From Zopfochytrium polystomum (taxonomy: Eukaryota; Chytridiomycota; Chytridiomycetes; Chytridiales; Chytridiaceae), in assembly GCA_025765615.1 (NCBI GenBank), contig JAIVFJ010000310.1:1-64000 (forward strand): 64,000 bases of DNA, in the 5' to 3' direction. The position numbers were made by a program, and so were the translations under genes. Positions 39,428 through 52,523 of this stretch are shown here, piece by piece (within the stretch, counting starts at the first letter, position 1; each line of letters begins with the position of its first letter). Under the pieces are notes generated by a model. The model ran no database searches, was not told where the DNA came from, and was given only the letters and a program-made list of their open reading frames with translations.

Positions 39428-40725
39428 ATGCGGTCAACGCAGTCCACGTCCGCCCGCGCGGCCCTCGCCGCCCTGGCCCTCATCGGCATCGTCTCGCTGT
39501 CCACCCTCGTCTACCGCCTCGTCCGAAGCAACGCCGACCACCTGCATCGCCTGGGAGAAGGAGGAGGAGGACGGCACGGCACCGCCGCCGACATCCCCGT
39601 CAAAGAGTACGCCCTGCCCGCCGCCTCGACCCCCGCCGAGCGCCAGGCGCTAGCCCGCTTCTTCCAGTCCCTCTACTGCGCCCAATTCTACCCGCCCCCG
39701 CCGTCCGCCGACGGCGCGACCCTCAACTACACCGCAATCGGCGTCACGGGCTTCCACCCGGACCCCAAGCGGACCCCCGTCGTCGACGGCCTCGGCATGT
39801 ACGTGCTGGGCGGCGCAGGGGACGCCGTGAGCCAGACCATCGTGCGGTACGGGAGCTGGGAGGCCGATCTGTCGCAAGGGTTCATCGCCGCGCTGGCGGA
39901 GGCCGAGGCCGTCGGGGTGGTCGACCCGCTGTTTTTGGACATCGGGTCCAACTTGGGGATGCACTCGGTCGCTGTGCTGGCGTACGGGTACCGCGTGGTG
40001 TCGATCGACGCCTTGACGATGAACGCGCACCATTTCATGTCGACGTTGTGCAGGCACCCGAAGCTGATGGAAAAGTCGACGTTTATTCGCAGCGTGAGTC
40101 GGTTTGTTTTCTTTTTTTTGTTTTTTTCTGTTTGTTTTTTGGTTTGGGCCGAGTGTGCAGATGGAGCTTTAACGAAATCATCTTTCTTATCAAACCCCAG
40201 GGCCTCGGATCTCGCGTGTCCACATGCGCGATCGTATCCTCGGACGCCAACCTCGGCGACGGCATGGTAACCTGCGACCCCACGCACATCGCGCAGTACA
40301 AGGCGGGCGCGCCGCCGGCGGGGATGCACCCCTTGCGGCAGTGGCTGCCGATCGCGCCGCTCGACAGCTTCGTGGACGAGGACGTGTGGGTGGTCAAAAT
40401 GGACGTGGAAGGGTTCGAGCTGGACGTGCTGCAGGGCGGGCGCAACCTATTTACGCGGCGGCGCGTGCCGTTCCTGCTGACCGAGATCCAGGGGTGGGGC
40501 GGCGGCGCGCCCGTCGAAAAGTCGCGGCGCATGGTCGTGCTGGTCGCGGAGTACGGGTACTCGTGTAGTGAAGAGGGCTGGTTCGGGAAGCGGTGGCGCT
40601 TCCCGGCGAACCCGGTTGACGTTGTGCTCAGGGACGATATTTACAATGTCTGGTGCATTCACCCGGAGCACCTCAGGGCCGCGGGGCTTGGTGCAAAAGT
40701 GGATGCCGCGCTGGCAAACGTTTGA
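39428..40725 (+). CDS. FkbM-type methyltransferase with N-terminal membrane anchor (gene 2)
   Basis: Exons 39428-40093 and 40201-40725 (107-nt phase-0 intron at the same residue as gene 1) give 396 aa. Anchor: AALAALALIGIVSLSTLVYR. Catalytic motifs: LFLDIGSNLGMHSVAVLAYG, IDALTMNAHHFMSTLCRHPK and VVKMDVEGFELDVLQGGRNL. Exon 2 is exactly the same length as in gene 1 (525 nt) and the C-terminus is near identical (GLGAKVDAALANV). The stem is shorter and lacks the His/Ala runs. Same inferred role: SAM-dependent O-methylation in the secretory pathway, substrate unknown. Confidence 0.88.
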
Positions 40726-42789
40726 TTGGGATGGGGGGAAGGGGGTTTCTACTTTTGTTTCTGGACGGGTATTGAGAGATAGTTGCTCTATCTCTATTCT
40801 AGACTGTTTCTCCCTTTTGTTTTATTTCACGGCTTATGCTCGGCGTGCTAGTAAATCGTCTAATACTGGATGAGCGTTCCGGAGATGTGGTCAGACCTAA
40901 ACCTCGTAACATCTAAGAGAATGTCGGAACAAGAAAAATAAAAAAAATTTTAAAAAAAGCTTCTTCCCATACTCATACAATGCAAATGTTTCTTCCGCCT
41001 AACAGCGCACACCTAGTTATATCGACACCTCGCTGGCACAATATTCTCTGGGTGAATAGAAACATTCGGTGCACCTTCGAAGGACCATTGGATCAAAGAA
41101 GCGCCTGATGAGCCGCTTTTTGGGATAGGTCGAATGGTTCTTTCGCGCTTGCAGACTAAATATTTACCGAGAGCTGTTCCCCGAATCACCAGTGTTGTGT
41201 CGCTCACGGTCGAGTTCTACCAGTGCTCCTGGAGAAGGTGGGGCGCGGACGTGGCGGGAGAATCGGCAGCCTGATTTCGACGACGAGACCAGGTGTAGGC
41301 TGACCCTCGTTGTAGCACGAACGCGGGGAGGTTGTTAGGCTCCTCTTGCTGAGACGGCCGAGACCATCGGCAGCAAAAGTACCAGTGCCTCTGACCGACT
41401 CGCGTTTGGGCGATGCTGCCGCGTCTCCAGCGGACGGCTTTCTTGATGGAGACGACGAAACGGGCGACACCAACGTAGACCCAAAAATCAACTCTATTAA
41501 TAATAATAAGTACAAATCGCCCTTGAACCCTGCCTCGTTGGTGGTGGTTTTCCGCCTTAGACATTGCAAATTCTTTTTCCGCCCTCACACATGAAGAGAC
41601 CAACAGTTTATACCCTTTTCCACAGACGTCATCACGGCGGCGCAGTGTTGGTTGGTTATAAAAGATCCCGGCAATTAGTGGGAATCACGAGAGTGGGACG
41701 TCGTCGCCGTCCTAGCCGACCGCGCGGGTCACAACCCGGTCGCGTCCGCACCTGTTGGTTGCCAGTAAAATTTTCCGTAAGGAATCCAACAGAGACAATC
41801 CCAGTGCACGTCCCGAAAACAAACAGGCTAGAGAGAAAAAACGGGCATCGGGGCCGAGGCCCACATAAATAAATCAACACGCAGCAGGGTGCTTCATTGT
41901 TACAACGGCCATCGCATTGATCCTGACGAAATAAAGAGTAGAACTTTTTGTCATGAAGAATCTCCCCGTCGCAGGTAAATATGCACTTCTCCTCAAGCTC
42001 TCCTCGCCACCAAGATTTTATGAGAGAAGGAATTTTCCGTCGCGATTCGCGTCATGTTGCCGCGAAAGGCTGCTTTCAACAATGTATGTGCTTCTGCTCA
42101 CCTCACGATCAAGATTTACTAGAGAAGGAATTCCCGTCACGATTCACGCAAGGTTGCCAGTCTTACGCATAGCCTTTTTTCATATGTGCGAATCCATCCT
42201 CGCGCAGTGTTCTGCTGACCGAGGTGCGGGGGGTAAAAGTTCATGTTGGAAGCGCTCGAGCATGGACGGCTCGCGATCGTCCAGTAGGGGAGACGGTTGT
42301 GGCACATGCATATGTGCCAGTGTTGAGTTGGGTTATTGGATTTGTGCGATTATGGCTTTATCCAAACGAGAGAGAGAGAGTGTGTGTGTGTGTGAGAGAG
42401 AGAGAGTGAGAGAGGCGGGAGAGGGGAGGGACCTCCGGGTGTCTGTGTGCTCGCAAATGAAAGCAGCACAACTGCACTCGACGGACCAGTGGTCTCTTCG
42501 AATTCGCTTCCGCGGCCAAGAAGGCCGGTCTGTCGGTAAAGAACGAGTAGATCTTTTTTTTTTTTCCTTTATCTCTATGAAGGTAGAGACACCACCATAC
42601 CGCTGGGGGCGGGCGGGAGCGCCTATCAATAAATCGGAAATAATGGGAGACCGGGACGCACGCCACGCCTTCTGAGAATGACGAGCACCGGTCCCCGGCC
42701 ATCGCGCTAGTTCGATCTATCAGTCAATCAATCAATCAATCAATCAATCAGCTGGTCATCCACTCAGTCAATGATTAGGGCCAGTCAGT

Positions 42790-42824
<35 letters not shown>

Positions 42825-43173
42825 CAGCCAAGAACAACGAGATGGCGAAATCGCCGTGCGAATCGCGCGAGCTTGGGTTGGGTGGCACCTGCTCCCACCC
42901 TTTTTCGGGTGGCGCAATTCGCACAAACGCCAATGACGCGACCTGGGGAGAAACAAAAAAAAAAAAAAAAAAGAAAAAAAAGGAGAAGAGAAAAACAAAA
43001 ACCAACAATAACAAGAAAAAAAAAACAAAAAAGGAAAAACAACAACAGATTCGGCGCCCAAAGCACCGACCGTCGTCGTCGTCGCCATTTCGACACAATT
43101 GGGTAAGGGCTCGGCTCGGACTCGCCGTGATTGGCTCGGGCCGTGCGCAGCAGCAGGCAGCAGGCACGCAAAC

Positions 43174-43251
<78 letters not shown>

Positions 43252-43624
43252 TTCTCTCGCCCCGTAACCTTTGTCTCCGACGATAACAGCACACCCGTGC
43301 CCGTAAAGGCCAAACGGCGAGGCAGGCAGGCAGACAGGCGGTCGGCTCCGCAAAAACTATCCACAATGAGGGAACAACGGAACAAACAAAAGAAGAGAAA
43401 AAAAAAAAAAGAAAAAAAAGAAGAAAAAAACAACCAGAACTCCTCATATAAAGCCCCCCACCTCGTGTGGGAGGGGCAAGGCTACAGGATCGTCGCCCCC
43501 GCTATCTCCTCTCATCCCGCTGTCGAGATCTCCTGCACGAGCCAGCCAGCCAGCCAGCCAGCCACTAGACACAAGAAGAGAGCATCATCCCCCTCCCTCT
43601 CCCTTCCTCACAAGCGCAAGAACA
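40726..43624. other. Long intergenic region with microsatellites
   Basis: No gene I can support over 2.9 kb. Contents: a small minus-strand frame at 41013-41207 with plausible composition but no ATG (ASLIQWSFEGAPNVSIHPEN), a diverged ~75-bp direct repeat (41979-42056 and 42084-42158), an (ATCA)n run 42722-42750, (GT)n 42793-42823, A-rich 42955-43050, (GA)n 43173-43247, and A-rich sequence to the permease 5' leader. Confidence 0.5.
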
Positions 43625-45225
43625 ATGTCAGACAGCGACGGCAGGACGTCCGAAACCTCCGCCACGGTCAAGCGGTCGTGGGTCAGCTACGTGTGGGACA
43701 AGGACTACGACGCCAAAAGCCCCGCGGAGCGCAACCTGGTCACCAAAATCGACCTCGGCATCCTCATCTACGCGTGCATCGGCTACCTCGTCAAAACCCT
43801 CGACCAGGCAAACATCAACAACGCGTACCTCAGCGGGATGAAGGAGGAGCTCGGCATGTACGGAAACGAGCTAAATAACGCCGTGCTCGCTTTTAACGTG
43901 CCGTACTGCATGTAAGTCAGGGCCCCCTAATTTATCAAATGTTTGGGAGACCTTCCCCCCCCCCGGGAAACTAATATACCACCCACCCAAATAACACACG
44001 CCACCCAGCCTGGCGATCCCCTCCAACATCCTGATCACCAAGATTCGCCCCAGCCTGTACCTGCCCCTCCTCGAGCTCGGCTGGACCATCTGCACAATCG
44101 CAAAGGGCTTCGTGCACAGCCCGACGCAGCTGTACATCCTCTCTGGCATCCTGGGCGCCTTCGAGGCCGGCTACTTTCCCGCGGTGACGTACATCAATCA
44201 GCTCGTGGTACACCAAGACCGAGTTCTCGAAACGCATGACGCTCTTCGCGGTGACCTCGCCGATCGGCTCCATGTTCTCGGGGTACCTGCAGACGGCGGT
44301 CTACTCGAACCTGAACGGCAGCAACGGGCTGGCCGGGTGGCGGTGGCTGTTTATCGTCGACGGGCTCATCTCGTTCGTGTCGGCGATCATCGGGTTCTTC
44401 CTGATCCCAGACTTTCCCGAAACCACGAAATGGCGGTACTTCACCGCCGACGAGATCCAGCTGGCGTCGTCCCGGCTCAAAAAGGACGGCCGCGACAACA
44501 AGGTCGTGTACAACTGGGACCTGGTGAAGCGCGTGTTTGGGCGCTGGCACTTTTACCTGTTTGTCCCGCTGTACGCCATTTACAACTCGGCGTCGACGGC
44601 GTGGACGAACTTCAGCTTCTTGCTCAAGGCCAACGGGTACCAGGTGTGGCAGATCAACGTGTACCCGACGGGCGTCTACGCCGTCATGGCGGTCTCGTAC
44701 CTCGCCCTCGGTTGGTACGCCGACGCTCGGGGCGACCGGTTCTCGGTGGTCTTCTTCCCGATGGCGGTGTCCGCCGTCTTCGTGACGCTCCTCGCAGTCT
44801 GGGACATCCCGTTCTCGCTCAAATTCGCCTCGTACTACCTGGCCGGCGTCTCCGCGCCCATCGCGACGACCATGGCGTACCTGACGGCCGTGATCGACTC
44901 GGACGCCGTGGAAAGGACGCTGGTGATCGCGGCGATGAACTCGGCGTCGTACACGATTTTCATCATTGGCAGATCTGGCTGTGGCCGCAGACCGCCTCGC
45001 CGCGGTTCCCTGTCGGGAACAGGTACACGGCGGTCACGCTGTGGGTCGGGCTGCTGGTGACGGTCGCGATCAAGATCCTGTGGGAACGGGATTTGAGGAG
45101 GGGCGTCGTTCCACTCGGCGGAGGGAACGATTGTGAAGAAGAAGGCCGACCAGGAGGGCGGCGGCGGCGGCGTTGTGGTCGCCGAGGATGAGCCTGAGAA
45201 GAAGAAGGAGGACGTCAAGGCTTGA
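43625..45225 (+). CDS. MFS permease, anion:cation symporter family (pantothenate/allantoate type)
   Basis: Exon 1 43625-43911, intron to 44008 (GTAAGT...CCCAG), then the main body to TGA at 45223-45225, about 500 aa. AERNLVTKIDLGILIYACIG and LDQANINNAYLSGMKEELGM are the first-helix signatures of the Dal5/Fen2/Liz1 group. LGAFEAGYFPAVTYIN is helix 4. GWRWLFIVDGLISFV, INVYPTGVYAVMAVSYLALG and IATTMAYLTAV follow, then a Lys/Glu-rich cytosolic tail (DEPEKKKEDVKA). The group imports small organic acids such as pantothenate, allantoate or nicotinate across the plasma membrane; the substrate cannot be told. Three one-base frame breaks (~44204, ~44967, ~45095) interrupt an otherwise perfectly conserved protein, so error or recent pseudogenisation. 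Confidence 0.85.
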
Positions 45226-45915
45226 AGAAGGAGGAGGACTGGAGCTGCCCGTTTTTTTTTTTTGTATTTATTCCTCTTGGCTTCTATGATGCTGCTTTCG
45301 GCGCTCTCATTAACCTCCCTTGCTTTGGCCCGAATGACCATTTCCTCCCCCACTTTTTCCGCCTCGCCTCCCACCCTCGCGATCCTCCTACTACGCGCGG
45401 ACCTCCCAACAACTCAAATCTATATGTGGCCGATGCGTCTTCCCTTATATCTCTACTACTCACCGAGTATGTTCCCACCCTTGCGCGGGTGCGTTTTCTT
45501 TTTCTCTTCTACCCCTTCAACGCGCCTCGTCTCGTGAACGTTTTCTTCTCCCTCTGCACACACCATTGGGGGATCCAACCCCCGACTTGCCCCCCCCCCT
45601 ACCTTCGCGTAACCCCGCGACGAAACCTGCGCCCCATCGTTTTTTTTTTCCTTCTTCTCTAGTCTTGAGCGGGCTAACACTTTGTATGCTTACTGTGCCC
45701 CCAAAAAAAAGCAACCAAAACAACCAAAAAAAAAAAAAAAAATTGGATTGTATCTACAAGCACCCTTCTTGAACATCCGAGAGAAACGCTCTTTCGAGGG
45801 GGATCTCGGGGTTGAATGTATTCGTCCGCTGTTTGACGAAGGAGACTCTGGCTGGAAGATTTTCGATGGGACGCATCAACAAAGACAGACAACTCAACCA
45901 ACTAACCATCCATCC

Positions 45916-45946
<31 letters not shown>

Positions 45947-46425
45947 GCGGGAGATGGCAAATTAAGGAGGTTCATTTTTTGTTTCTTTCTTCGTTTGGCC
46001 GGCCATGCCTCCGCAAGGAAGGTGGTAGGGGTGGCAGCATCGGTGGGGAGGGGGAAGAGGGAAGGAGGAAGCGGTAGCGGTTGGTGGAGCGGGGGCACAT
46101 AGGGTGACGGTTGAGAAGGGGGACTCTCGGCCAATAATGAGCTTGCAAGAAGGAAAGAAAAAAAAACAAACAGGCAAACAAGAGAAAAGAATAACAAACA
46201 AACAGTCGGCAAACAGGGCGAACAGCAGAGCAAAACACCGCAAAATCCCCCCGCTACCAACCATCGTCCATTGCAACACCCATTCCAAAAACGCCGCTTC
46301 TAACTCGAACGATCGCGGGGTTAGCTTGGCACAGCCCCCAGACCATGGAAGAAGAAGGAGATACGAAAAAAATACTCGACTCGTTTGGCGCAGTAGCTGT
46401 TTTATCCGAGCCAAACGAAAAACGC
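45226..46425. other. Intergenic between convergent genes
   Basis: No supportable gene. A-tracts at 45724-45742 and 45916-45944. Holds the 3' ends of the permease and the SNARE gene. Confidence 0.5.
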
Positions 46426-47619
46426 TCAGTTTTTCTTGTTAATGGCAAAGTAGATCGCGATGATGGCGGCGATGATGACGACGATGATGAGGACAATCCA
46501 GAAATTCTCCACTGGTTCTTGCGCGCGTTCCCCGCAGAGGTGGCGGCCTCGCCAAGGTTTTCGTTGGCGCGTCGGAAGTTGTTGACCGTGTCTTCCATTT
46601 GCGCGTCAGTCTTATCGACCGTGCCTTGCTGTTCCTGGATTTGTTCAAAACGCCCCGCGGTCAGCTGCCCGCATCGTGACTCTAACAAACAAAATCAAGG
46701 ATCCAAACCTCAATCAAGGTCCCGAGCTCTTGCACCAAGCCGACAAGCTCCTCCATGCTCTGAGCCAGCTTCTCCAGGGCCTTTTGCCGCTCCTGCACCT
46801 GTCCGAGCACTTGCTGCCGGTTCTGGATGCGGCCGCTGACGATGGCGCTGGCAAAGACGTCGGTGCGGCCCGAGTCGACGGCGTCCCTGACCTCCTCGTC
46901 AGTGGCGTCGGGCTTTGCGATTTTGTACTGGCGGACGATCTGGTCGCGGTTCGACGCTCGGACTTCCTTCTGGGCGTTGTAGAAGTGCTGGACGGCGGTG
47001 CGGAGGTTTTCGAGGGGAGGTTATGTAATGTTTCTGGGGGATGGACTTGTCGCCTCGTTTTGATTGCTTCATGATTTTGACTCCGGCTCGAGCGGTCTCG
47101 ATGAGCCTTGTCGTCGTCTCATTGAGAGATTCGATCCGTTTGCCGGATTTCTGAGGGAAGGGGACAATAAACGGTGAAATAGAGAGAAGTTCGTTAGATG
47201 GATCGTTTGAACGAAAGGTCCGCAATCGAACGAGAAGGCTGGGAAAGCCAGAGAGAAAAAAACAGGAGAAAAATCAATGAGCAAGGGGGACAAGTGCCAC
47301 GAGTACTCACGAGCGACGGACGACTGGCTAACTTCGTTCAGAGAACGCCGATTCAGGCTGGTGATCTCGTTGGCGTTGGCGTTGATGAGTCGGATGAGCT
47401 CGGACACAGCGTGCCTGCTGCTGGAGAAACTGGTCCAGGGTCTCCGCGGGCCGCTGCAGGATCCGGGAGTCTGGGATCTCGGGCTGTTGGTACTGAGTAT
47501 TGCTGTAGTTGCTGTCAGTGTATGAGGAACCGGCGGGAGGGTACTTGCGATGGCTGCGGCGACTGCTGGTAGCCACCCACCGTTTTGCTCCCATCCGGCG
47601 CTGCCGCCGCCGCCGCCAT
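46426..47619 (-). CDS. Qa-SNARE, Sso1/syntaxin-like
   Basis: Read right to left: a Gly/Gln/Tyr-rich N-terminus (SSYTDSNYSNTQYQQPEIPD), Habc helix 1 (VSELIRLINANANEITSLNR), KRIESLNETTTRLIETARAG, NLRTAVQHFYNAQKEVRASN, then the SNARE motif MEELVGLVQELGTLIE, an intron 46708-46635, EQQGTVDKTDAQMEDTVNNF, and a C-terminal anchor WIVLIIVVIIAAIIAIYFAI before KKN-stop at 46426-46428. The family drives vesicle fusion at the plasma membrane or endosomes. At least two introns. One-base breaks occur before the anchor (~46507), near 47015 in a C-run and near 47420. The exact start is uncertain; an ATG at 47619 is a candidate. Confidence 0.82.
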
Positions 47620-50543
47620 TGTTGTTCTGGTCAGATGAGCGAGAGTACGAGATCAATCAGCCAAACAAGGAAGCAATGGTGGGGCATGCGCCCCAAAGGT
47701 TCACATGGAGAGAAAAGCAAAGGAAAGAATCGATAGGAGAAGGGGTAGCAGTAACGGAGGGTGGCTGCCGCATCATGTCGCGCGTGTGTGGAGGCACGAC
47801 CGGTTCCACGGTATCTTCGAAATGGAGTCGAGGTCACTTGGTTTCGAAGATCGGAATTGCCCCGTCCATATGGTCGATGAGGTCATGCAAGCCAGATCGA
47901 GATGCAAGATGCTCCGATCCGCCGGTCACCGATCGAGGCGGGGCGTCCCTCGACCGTCGAGGTGCGAGTGGCTGCCTTCGTTGGTGCACCGTCGCGCGGC
48001 TGCAGTGGATGGATGGATGGATGGTGCCCTGGACGTCGTGCTCCGTCCGTCTGTCTGTCTGTCTCTCGGTCTGTCTGCCTGCCTGGCTCCCTCTCACGCT
48101 CTCAATGTCACACACACACACCTACCCTTGATGCCGGCAAGTCTGTCCCGAGCCATTCGTCAAATCAAAGCCACTCTGACGGTGTGCCGCATGCAAACTG
48201 TGGCGGTGCAGACCCCTCAAGTAGCCTGCGAAGAATCGCTTTTTTGACGGCAATCAGAGAGAAAAAGACAACCCAATTAGTGGGGAGTGAAAAAAAAGTA
48301 GAAACATTGAAAAAAGAGCAAAAAAGTCGTACCACACTGGGTCCAACTTGGCTCGGCCCTTCCAGCTGTCGCGCCACTGTCGCCTCCGCTTCAGTGCCAC
48401 CGCTTCAGCGTGATCCGCAACCACAACCCATCTGCCCACCATTGCCCTACCACACTGGGTTCCAACTTGGCTCAGGTCATCAAGGGAGATTGACAAAAGG
48501 GGAAGGAAAGATTTAAAGTTGAAAGGGGATGTTGACAGCTTTTTGTGGAATTGCTGATTCAGAAACTTCACAATTTTCACGAAACAGAACAAAACTCCGA
48601 AATTTGTGGCAGCGCAAGCCATGCACAAGCGCCACGGCCAGTATGCCCATTGTTTCAGTTACGGAACTGGTAAACGCAAACAGTGACAAGTTGTTGCCTG
48701 ATGCTGAATGTTTCCAGTCTTTCGAATACGCGTCAGTAAACCGTTATTTAACGAGGCGCCGAAGGTAAGCAGAGAGAGCAAGAGATTTTTTTGCAGTTGA
48801 GTGGAGTGGTGAGAACACTTCTGGGATTGTATCAACTCAAAAGAAATCCCTGCAGGGTGGTTTTGATCGACTGAGACACCATGCTCTTATAATGAAAACT
48901 CTTGATGACGTTTGATGAAAAGACACGTCGAAGGTTGGGCAATCAGTGGATTCACGGTCTGTTTTGCATTGAGAAATCGAGCATCTCTTTAAAACCTTCT
49001 CGGCTGAAAATTTTTTTGCAGTTGCTCCGTTTTGCAGTGGCAAACACCATTTGCTCACTCAACTGGCGCCAGAATATCATCGTACACCAGAGCTCAAGGC
49101 CTCGGGGAAAGGGAGACATTGTAGGAAAGGAGGCCCGCGACGAACTGCTGCGCAGTGGCGAGCAGAAAATACTGGATATTCTGATAGGTGATCCCTTTGA
49201 AGGAGTAGATGGTTGCGCAGAAGCGCATGCTGGATTAGTTAAATTACTCTCTCCTAACTCCTCATTATTCTTCAGACGAATCCTTGTTCACCAAGTTTAT
49301 CGGGACTGGGAATGTCAGTGACGTCCATCTTCATTCGATGGCAATCTCTTGGTTGGAACAATAGATCTTAGCTTTAAGGGAGAAGAAACGATTCGTAACA
49401 ATCAGTATACATTGGTGTGGGCTGCCTGCAGAGTCTGTGCATGTGTGCAGCGCAGCAAATTGGTGAGACTTTTTTTATGAAGCTTTAGCGTCTCCTCAGC
49501 TAACTGCTACTCATAAAACAGTGCAAGGATGTTCCTCAATTTTACACCCAGGGTTTTTGTTGTTTCAGACGTCGCTAAGATTCTGGAGAAAAAAAAACCT
49601 TCGCATTAAGGAAGACGGCCTTAGCTTTCCTGTCGTTAGATTCGAGCATATGTCAGTGCCGAGCAATGTTATTCGATGCATTTAACCTCCCTGTGAAGAT
49701 TCTTAATGATAAAAGCACAACTTATAACAACTACGAAATACCTGAAGAAAGAAAAAATAACACGGATGCGGATATGCAGGTGAGTTTTGATTTCACATCC
49801 TGGTGTTGTTAATGTTATGTTTGAACGGCCAGGCATCACTAGTGACAATGAACTCCCATCGAAAGGCTCCAGCCACAACTACTGCATTGCTTGTGGGTGG
49901 CGAGGCCGCAAGGATGTCCCTAGGACACCGTGACGGATCACGTGTCACAGTTGAGTTTTCATACACTTAACAGGTCCTCAGTACCAATTTTAGTTTGAGC
50001 ACTACGTGCTCGCAATTGTCGAGGCCAAACAGCTGTTTTGGAAGGCGGAAAGGGGATTCTATACTCTGCTGGAGTCAATCAACTGGTCGACCGCCGAATT
50101 GCCAAACCATTGCCAGTGGTGGAAACGACACTGTTGAGGCGCTTGCTTCAAATTGAGGAGTACACAAGCGCAACCACAAGCACTGCCAGACGCAAGGCCA
50201 TAGGCGACACCCAGCGAACGGCCTCAATGATGAAGCTGACCAGAAGTTCTGGATTAAACGAGGGACAGCTCCCTTTTAGCTAAGATTTGACATTAACGAA
50301 ATTGTAAGGCAATCTATCCGAGTTTCTATGTATCCGAGTTTCTCATGTTTGTTATGACCTTTGCAGTCATTGATCCCATCGATAATTAAACAAAAACTGT
50401 TTACTTTCTCAGTGAGCGCGCCGCCTGGTTTGACAAACTGAAATCTTGCGTGTGTAGATATTGCCAAGAGCAGTTTTCCACCAACGTGAGTTTGAAGATC
50501 ACAGTCGCACAGCACCAAGGAAAAAGAAAAACGAAAGAAGTCC
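47620..50543. other. Unassigned region; possible ORF 48905-49321
   Basis: No gene with family support in 2.9 kb. A plus-strand frame from ATG 48905 (about 138 aa) contains a plausible coding stretch (ARDELLRSGEQKILDILIGD, EGVDGCAEAHAGLVKLL) but has no recognisable domain and could be a decayed gene. A 25-bp direct repeat (CCACACTGGGT(T)CCAACTTGGC) occurs near 48332 and 48453. Confidence 0.4.
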
Positions 50544-51002
50544 TTTTTTTTTTTTTTTTTTTTTTTATTATTCCACGCCGCAGCAAGTAAGGCAGCGTGA
50601 CGGGAAGAGTGAGATGCCACGCAGGTATGACCCGGAGGCCAAGGACCTTGGCAGAACCAAACCGAAGTACAGGCCACCCTAGCCGCCAACAAGCAAGCAA
50701 AATAGAAAGAAGGGAAAGCAACAGGAGAACTATCGCAAGGGAAGGGGGGCAAACGAAAGAAGAAGGTGGCCAAGGCCAACCGGAACACGCTAGAAGCGTC
50801 GAGCAGGTGCTGTGGAAGCGTTTGTAAACATAAGACGAAGGGTCGGAATTTGGGTGGAAGAGAGGGGAGAGTACGCTGTCAGTGGACGTCAGGCGGAACA
50901 CAAGCAGGTGGGCGAGGTCGTGTGCGTGGTGTTGGTGTGGAATTGGTTGGGTCCCTGTTGGTGGTATTGACGGATCGCCGGATCCATAGGGAGCCCAGAG
51001 TA

Positions 51003-52523
51003 GGGGGGTAAGGCCGAGGTAGTGCCGAGTCCACGCTTGTCGACCTTGGTCGGTACGAAGCCAGTCACTAGGGCATTGGTTGTTGTGGTGGCGTCCGCAG
51101 ATGTCGCATAAGGCAGGGTGAGGAGGGCGATCCGACGGGGTCGATATCTTGGGGCAGGTTGGGTGTGCAGCAGGAGGTGGAGGTAGGGCTGGGTTAAACT
51201 GCGGAGGAGCCGGGGATGGGGTACGCCTGGCAGTCGATACGGAAGCCGGTGTTTTTTGTCGGCGTTTGTCAGAGGGTTGGATGCCGTGCTCTTTCTCCCA
51301 AGCGATGGTGATATCGCAACGGGGGCGCCAGATGAGCCGATGGACGTCCAGGAGGAGATCGTGGAAGATGCGGACCAGCGCGTGATGACTGCCTCGGCCG
51401 GGAAGGAAGGGGGAGGTGTAAAATGTCATAAAAGGATTGAGGAATAATACCGCGAAGAGAGAGTGAAAATTAAGGGATTGTCAAGATTGAAGGAAAATTC
51501 GGGCAGGAGAGAGCCAAAAGCGAGCGGAAGCGTGGGGGGGCGGGTGGTGAGGTTTTGGGGGAGTGGAAGCAGCAAGGGCGGATGGCGAGGGATTGTTGAA
51601 GGGCAAGGAGTGCATCGTGGGAGTGGGGGCATGAGAAGAGATGGGAGAAGGTCTCGGAGTCGACTTCACAACGCTGGCAATGTCCGTCAGGGTATGCGTG
51701 GGGGTACCATAGACAGAGGCGGGGATTGCGGTGGGGAGGGATGCTGTGAAGAGTTGAGGCGGAAATTTACGATGAGCAGAGGCCGGGAGAGTGTCGAAAA
51801 GGGTGGTAGGCCGGTGTCCCGAGTGGAGAGCCAGATAGGTGGCCTCCCAGTTGACAATGTCGAGGGTGTCACGGAAGGGAGTAGCAAAGGAGTAGGTGGC
51901 CAATTCTAAGTGGAGCTGGTGTGCTCGGAGAGGCGGAGTTGACGACGGAGTTGACCAAGGACGGCTGTCGTGCCGATGTGCGCCGTTGCAGGTAGAATAG
52001 TGTCGGAAGTCAGGGGAATTTGAATAGGGATGGTAGTTTCTGGGACGGAAGAGGCGAGGCGGTCAGCAGCCTCGTTACCGTCATCACCGGAATGACCACG
52101 GATCCACTGAACCGAGGGAAGTGGACCTTGTCGTAGGGAGAGGGTGTGTGCAACCATGGCCCAGAGTTTGCCAAGAGGAGAACGGAGGAGAGTAGAGCGG
52201 CTTGACTAGGAGGGGGGGGGGGGGGGGGGAGTAGGCGGATTGGGAGAGTTGGTAGCAGATAAAAATGTGGCAGGGACGTTCAGGGGGGGTGCAAAAAGTT
52301 GATTGAAGGTGGTAACAACGGCGTTGTGTCGAGGTGAATGGTAGAGGGGGTGTGGGAGATTGTTGGGTGGAGATCAAAGCAGAGAGGAGACCTACAAGCT
52401 CAGCAGTGGGTGGAGGAGGAGGACATTGCGGGAAGAGCACAGGAAGGAAAAGGGTGGGTCACGAGAAACTATTGCAGCAGACATGAAACCAGAGGTGCGG
52501 AGAGAACCATCAGTGTAGATTGA
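51003..52523 (-). pseudogene. LINE B RNase H and C-terminal zinc-knuckle region
   Basis: Frames on the minus strand give STDGSL-type start near 52515 (TDGSLRTSGFM), TAELVGLLSAL near 52395, and VQWIRGHSGDDGNEAADRLA near 52110 (GHxGxxGNExAD). Further on comes ALCDICGRHHNNQCPSDWL, a Cys/His cluster like the zinc knuckles at the ends of Tad-like ORF2 proteins. Confidence 0.8.

Noticed and set aside
41013..41207. Small minus-strand frame with beta-trefoil-like wording
   Set aside because: No ATG, no splice partner identified, and similarity is too faint to name.
42785..43447. Long Leu/Ser/Phe-rich minus-strand frames near 43 kb
   Set aside because: Generated by GA, GT and A-tract microsatellites; they exist in all three frames.
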